Positions 60,694 through 64,000 of a stretch of 64,000 bases of DNA are shown in pieces. This DNA is from Corticicoccus populi. GTDB lineage: Bacteria > Bacillota > Bacilli > Staphylococcales > Salinicoccaceae. The stretch is from assembly GCF_042686195.1 (NCBI RefSeq), contig NZ_JBHUOQ010000001.1, forward strand, positions 682,001 through 746,000, in the 5' to 3' direction. The position numbers and the translations under genes are program-made. Under the pieces are notes generated by a model. That model was not told the origin of the DNA, ran no database searches, and saw only the letters and a list, made by a program, of their open reading frames with translations. Each line of letters opens with the position of its first letter. Position 1 is the stretch's first letter.

Positions 60694-61713
60694 TTAATCC
60701 TCCCGGCTGAACAAGTCACTTTGTCGTTTTCCCTCAAAGTACTCATAACTTTTCGTCGTTGCTTTTCTTCCGCGCGGTGTTCTTTCTAAAAAGCCCCGCT
60801 GTATTAAATAAGGTTCATACACATCAAGCAGCGTAATCACTTCTTCACCTATTGAGACCGCAACAGTCTCAAGGCCGACCGGTCCGCCGCCGTACGTGTT
60901 AATAATGGTCTGCATAATTCTGTGATCTGTCGGGTCAAGCCCCTCGGGATCAACTTCAAGCACTTTTAGTGCATGATTCGTCGTTTCAAGTGAAATTGAC
61001 TGCTCGTCTTTCACAATGGAAAAGTCACGCACCCGTCTTAACAGCCTGTTCGCAATACGCGGTGTCCCCCGGGACCGTCTCGCGAGTTCAACTGCGCTGT
61101 CGTCATCAATAGCCACTTCGAAAATATCAGCCGTTCTGTTAACAATTGTAATCAGACTTTCCGTATCATAATATTCGAGACGGAGCTGTACACCAAAACG
61201 ATCACGAAGCGGCGCTGACAAACTGCCAAAGCGCGTCGTTGCACCGACCAGTGTAAACGGCGGCAGATCAATACGGATACTTCTCGCCTCTTCTCCTTTA
61301 CCGATAACCACATCGATAAAAAAGTCCTCCATTGCCGAATATAAAATCTCTTCAACAGCACGCGGCAGCCGGTGAATTTCATCGATAAATAAAACGTCAC
61401 CTGCTTCAAGGCTCGATAAAATCGCCGCAAGATCCCCGGCCCGTTCTACAGCCGGTCCGGTTGTGGTCCGTATATTTACATTCATTTCATTCGCAATAAT
61501 ATTGGACAGCGTCGTTTTACCAAGTCCCGGCGGACCATATAGTATCACATGGTCCAAAGCCTCTTTTCTGATTTTTGCAGCTTCAATAAATACTTTTAAA
61601 TTACTTTTCAATGCACCCTGACCAATATACTGAGTTAACAGTTCCGGCCTTAGGGACATTTCAAACTGCTCTTCGTGAGCCGTCTGTCCTTCGTCTAAAA
61701 TACGGTCGTCCAT
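60694..61713 (-). CDS. ruvB: Holliday junction branch migration helicase RuvB
   Basis: 339-residue AAA+ motor. Seen: LRPELLTQYIGQGALKSNL (about 22-40), Walker A GPPGLGKTT (about 60-68), Walker B LFIDEIHRL (about 107), sensor 1 LVGATTRFG (about 154), arginine finger region RDRFGVQLRLEYY (about 170-182), and the C-terminal winged helix with ERTPRGRKAT (about 310). It lies 2 bases ahead of queA and 17 behind ruvA. Confidence 0.99.
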   Translation of the reverse strand: MDDRILDEGQTAHEEQFEMSLRPELLTQYIGQGALKSNLKVFIEAAKIRKEALDHVILYGPPGLGKTTLSNIIANEMNVNIRTTTGPAVERAGDLAAILSSLEAGDVLFIDEIHRLPRAVEEILYSAMEDFFIDVVIGKGEEARSIRIDLPPFTLVGATTRFGSLSAPLRDRFGVQLRLEYYDTESLITIVNRTADIFEVAIDDDSAVELARRSRGTPRIANRLLRRVRDFSIVKDEQSISLETTNHALKVLEVDPEGLDPTDHRIMQTIINTYGGGPVGLETVAVSIGEEVITLLDVYEPYLIQRGFLERTPRGRKATTKSYEYFEGKRQSDLFSRED

Positions 61714-61730
61714 TTATGACACCTCTTTAA

Positions 61731-62306
61731 CTATTGAACGAGTAATTTCAAGCCCTGCTTCACTGCATCATCCACCGACGACACATCCTGCCCGCTCAAT
61801 TTTTTGTTAATTTTACTTAATTCTCTTTTTGAATACCCGAGTGCTTCCAGTGCAAGCATCGCTTCTTTTATGAAGTGTGCACCGCTTGAAACACTGACTT
61901 CCTCACCTGGTGTCAGCTTGCCTTTTAAATCCAGAATAATCTGGCTCGCAGTCTTCTTACCGACACCCGGAAACTTCTGCATATAAGCCTGATCTTCATT
62001 ATCAATGGCTTGAATCACTTCCCGAGGTGCTGATGCTGCAAGGATAGCGAGTGCACTTTTCGGACCGATGCCGGTCACTTTTAACAGTGACAAAAATAAT
62101 TCTTTCTCCTCCATTGTTTTAAAGCCGTACAATGTATGACTGTCCTCTCTGACAATCAGTTCAGTATATACCGTAACATTTTCATTAATACTGCCTTCAA
62201 AACGAAAAGGATTCGGTGCATGAATTAAATAACCGACGCCCTGTACATCCACTGTAATATGGAGCGGGGTCACTTCTTTTAATGCACCCGAAATATATTG
62301 ATACAT
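61731..62306 (-). CDS. ruvA: Holliday junction branch migration complex subunit RuvA
   Basis: 191-residue junction-binding protein. Seen: N-terminal OB fold (1-65, with GYLIHAPNPFRF), two HhH motifs (about 70-90 LKVTGIGPKSALAIL; about 108-120 FPGVGKKTASQII), and the flexible C-terminal RuvB-binding domain (about 145-191). Lies 9 bases behind obgE. Confidence 0.99.
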   Translation of the reverse strand: MYQYISGALKEVTPLHITVDVQGVGYLIHAPNPFRFEGSINENVTVYTELIVREDSHTLYGFKTMEEKELFLSLLKVTGIGPKSALAILAASAPREVIQAIDNEDQAYMQKFPGVGKKTASQIILDLKGKLTPGEEVSVSSGAHFIKEAMLALEALGYSKRELSKINKKLSGQDVSSVDDAVKQGLKLLVQ

Positions 62307-62315
62307 ATTCTCACC

Positions 62316-63596
62316 CTATTCTACAAATTCAAACTCTCCGCCGAGAATACGGACTGTTTCACCTGCTTTGATGCCGCGTTCACGCAGTGCTTCGTCAATA
62401 CCCATTGAGCGCATCTGTCTTGCAAAACGGCGCACGGCTGCATCACGGTTAAAGTCCGTCATCTTAAACAGACGCTCAATCGCACCGCCTGAAACAACAT
62501 ATGCACCGTCATCATCACGTGTGATTTCAAATGCATCCGGATCTTTTTCGTGACGGTATACCACTCTTGTATCTGATTCTTCCGGAACGATTTCTTCCTT
62601 TTCAGTACGCTCAAGTAAATCAGCCACACGGTAAAGCAGTTCATCAATATTTTGATGGGTCGCCGCAGAAATCGGATAAATTTCTTTATCTTCTCCGACC
62701 TCCGACTTAAATAATTCATACACTTCTTCATCATTCACAAGGTCTGCCTTATTCAGCACAATAATTTCAGGACGTTCAGTCAGTCTTTCATTATACCGTT
62801 TAAGTTCACGGCGGATGATTTTATAATCCTCAACAGCATCTCTGCCTTCCATTTCACTGATATCAATCACATGAAGAATGACACGCGTTCTTTCAACGTG
62901 GCGGAGAAACTGATGACCGAGTCCCGTTCCGTCAGAAGCCCCTTCAATCAATCCCGGAAGATCAGCCATTACAAATGAACGCCCGTCTCCTGTTTCCACT
63001 ACACCAAGATTCGGCTTAATGGTTGTAAACGGGTAGGCACCGATTTTTGGCCTCGCCTTTGATACCGTGCTCAAAAGTGTTGATTTCCCGACACTCGGAA
63101 AACCGACAAGGCCGACATCCGCCATTAGTTTGAGTTCAAGAACAACTTCAAGTTCTTCCCCGGGTTCACCGTTTTCTGCATAATCCGGTGCTGAATCACG
63201 CGCTGATGCAAACCGGGAATTCCCGCGTCCGCCGCGTCCGCCTCTGGCAATCACGCTACTCTGACCATGCTGTGTTAAATCTGCGAGTGTTTCATCTGTA
63301 TCTTTACGTTTCACAATTGTACCCGGCGGCACTTTCAAAACAAGTGCTTCACTGTTCTTGCCGTGCATGTTTTGATTCATACCATGGACACCCGGCTTCG
63401 CCTTAAAATGTCTTTGATACCTGAAATCCATTAATGTTCTTAATCCTTCATCGACTTCAAAAATGATGTCCGCACCATTTCCGCCGTCACCCCCGGAAGG
63501 TCCGCCGAGAGGTACATATTTTTCTCTTCTATAGGCAACAATACCATTTCCGCCGTCACCGGCTTTTAAGTATATCTCAACCTGATCTATAAACAT
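62316..63596 (-). CDS. obgE: GTPase ObgE/CgtA
   Basis: 426-residue essential GTPase linked to 50S assembly and stress. Seen: glycine-rich Obg fold (1-158, with YLKAGDGGNGIVAYRREKY and GGPSGGDGGNGAD), G1 GFPSVGKST (about 165-173), G3 DLPGLIEGA (about 212), G4 NKAD (about 282) and a C-terminal OCT domain (about 345-426). First gene of obgE-ruvA-ruvB-queA-tgt-yajC. Confidence 0.99.
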   Translation of the reverse strand: MFIDQVEIYLKAGDGGNGIVAYRREKYVPLGGPSGGDGGNGADIIFEVDEGLRTLMDFRYQRHFKAKPGVHGMNQNMHGKNSEALVLKVPPGTIVKRKDTDETLADLTQHGQSSVIARGGRGGRGNSRFASARDSAPDYAENGEPGEELEVVLELKLMADVGLVGFPSVGKSTLLSTVSKARPKIGAYPFTTIKPNLGVVETGDGRSFVMADLPGLIEGASDGTGLGHQFLRHVERTRVILHVIDISEMEGRDAVEDYKIIRRELKRYNERLTERPEIIVLNKADLVNDEEVYELFKSEVGEDKEIYPISAATHQNIDELLYRVADLLERTEKEEIVPEESDTRVVYRHEKDPDAFEITRDDDGAYVVSGGAIERLFKMTDFNRDAAVRRFARQMRSMGIDEALRERGIKAGETVRILGGEFEFVE

Positions 63597-63619
63597 GCCT
63601 TCACCTCAATTCCTTAATC

Positions 63620-63628
63620 ATTATATCA
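63620..63628 (-). promoter_or_regulatory. Extended -10 promoter of the obgE operon
   Basis: TGATATAAT on the minus strand (TGn plus consensus TATAAT), about 24 bases before the obgE start. No good -35 box. It lies just behind the rpmA terminator, so obgE can be expressed independently of the ribosomal genes. Confidence 0.6.
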
Positions 63629-63651
63629 TTGATCTATTTTTATACATAAAA

Positions 63652-63677
63652 TAAAAAGCACCAGCAGAAGCTGATGC
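63652..63677 (-). terminator. Terminator of rpmA
   Basis: GCATCAGC, TTCT loop, GCTGGTGC (8 bp with one G-U pair) and then TTTTT on the minus strand, 11 bases behind the rpmA stop. Confidence 0.88.
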
Positions 63678-63687
63678 TCATCACTCA

Positions 63688-63972
63688 TTATTTTGCTTCC
63701 TTATATACGGAAACGCGTTTCTTATCGCGACCGAAGCGTTCGAATTTAACCACGCCGTCGATTTTAGCGAATAAAGTATCATCACCGCCGCGGCCTACGT
63801 TTTCACCTGGGTGAATTTTAGTACCACGTTGACGGAAAATGATTGAACCGCCGGTAACAAATTGTCCGTCTTGTCTTTTAACACCAAGGCGTTTAGATTC
63901 TGAATCACGACCGTTTTTCGTTGAACCTACACCTTTTTTGGATGCGAAGAACTGTAAGTTTAATTTAAGCAT
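63688..63972 (-). CDS. rpmA: 50S ribosomal protein L27
   Basis: 94-residue large-subunit protein whose N-terminus reaches the peptidyl transferase centre. Seen: MLKLNLQFFASKKGVGSTKN start and the typical GRDSESKRLGVKRQDGQFV. The N-terminal NLQFF-A site is the extension that Firmicutes remove with the Prp protease. The ATG at 63972 follows GAGGTG at 6 bases; a GTG three codons earlier forms part of the RBS. Probably last in rplU-prp-rpmA, the first two lying beyond the window. Confidence 0.98.
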   Translation of the reverse strand: MLKLNLQFFASKKGVGSTKNGRDSESKRLGVKRQDGQFVTGGSIIFRQRGTKIHPGENVGRGGDDTLFAKIDGVVKFERFGRDKKRVSVYKEAK

Positions 63973-64000
63973 GAATTTCACCTCACAAATACTTTATATT

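Noticed and set aside
1..64000. CRISPR arrays, tRNA genes, insertion sequences, prophage or toxin-antitoxin genes
   Set aside because: No regularly spaced repeats, cloverleaf-like segments, transposases, integrases or phage genes were seen in reading the window.

Overview
The window looks like a core chromosomal segment of a low-to-mid GC Firmicute of the family Staphylococcaceae. The gene order supports this: hrcA-grpE-dnaK-dnaJ, comEA-comEB-comEC, rsfS-yqeK-nadD-yhbY-aroE-yqeH-yqeG, ireB-ruvX, lytH-dtd-rel-apt-recJ and obgE-ruvAB-queA-tgt-yajC. Several traits argue against Staphylococcus itself and for a relative such as Jeotgalicoccus, Salinicoccus or Macrococcus (inference): a Bacillus-type Fnr, a ba3-type oxidase, a UbiB-family protein, and an yqzM gene in its Bacillus position. 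Almost everything is read right to left on the minus strand. I see no tRNA, rRNA, insertion sequence, prophage or CRISPR array.

Layout. 1-7.7 kb: class I heat-shock operon with a CIRCE operator, hemW and lepA. 7.8-12.7 kb: rpsT, holA, yqzM and the late competence genes. 12.8-17.7 kb: the rsfS to yqeG housekeeping operon. 17.7-22.7 kb: an unrecognised 32-residue membrane peptide, mtnN, greA, udk, an O-methyltransferase, mltG, DUF1292, ruvX and ireB. 22.7-30.8 kb: alaS under a T-box, recD2, a TPR protein, mnmA and a cysteine desulfurase. 31-38.9 kb: a flavin monooxygenase-like gene, hom-thrC-thrB facing an aspartokinase, a UbiB kinase and cymR. 39-41.9 kb: small accessory genes around rarA. 42-45.5 kb: a probable 6S RNA, then fnr divergent from a three-gene ba3 oxidase cluster. 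45.5-49.5 kb: an HhH-NTF2 protein and the T-box-controlled hisS-aspS operon. 49.5-64 kb: lytH, dtd, rel, apt, recJ, secDF, and obgE-ruvA-ruvB-queA-tgt-yajC with rpmA at the edge.

Most of the window is conserved machinery for translation, ribosome assembly, repair, secretion and stress. The most informative part is the fnr/ba3 region. A Fnr with a C-terminal Cys-x2-Cys-x4-Cys iron-sulfur motif faces the oxidase genes. The intergenic region holds a TGTGA-N6-TCACT site at about -41 of the oxidase promoter and over the upstream part of the fnr promoter. This suggests an oxygen-responsive switch with built-in autorepression. Other points worth following are a LytH that lacks the SH3 domain, overlapping His/Asp specifier triplets in the hisS-aspS T-box, and an HhH-NTF2 fusion. 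I found no clearly new multi-gene system; the rest is ordinary core genome.
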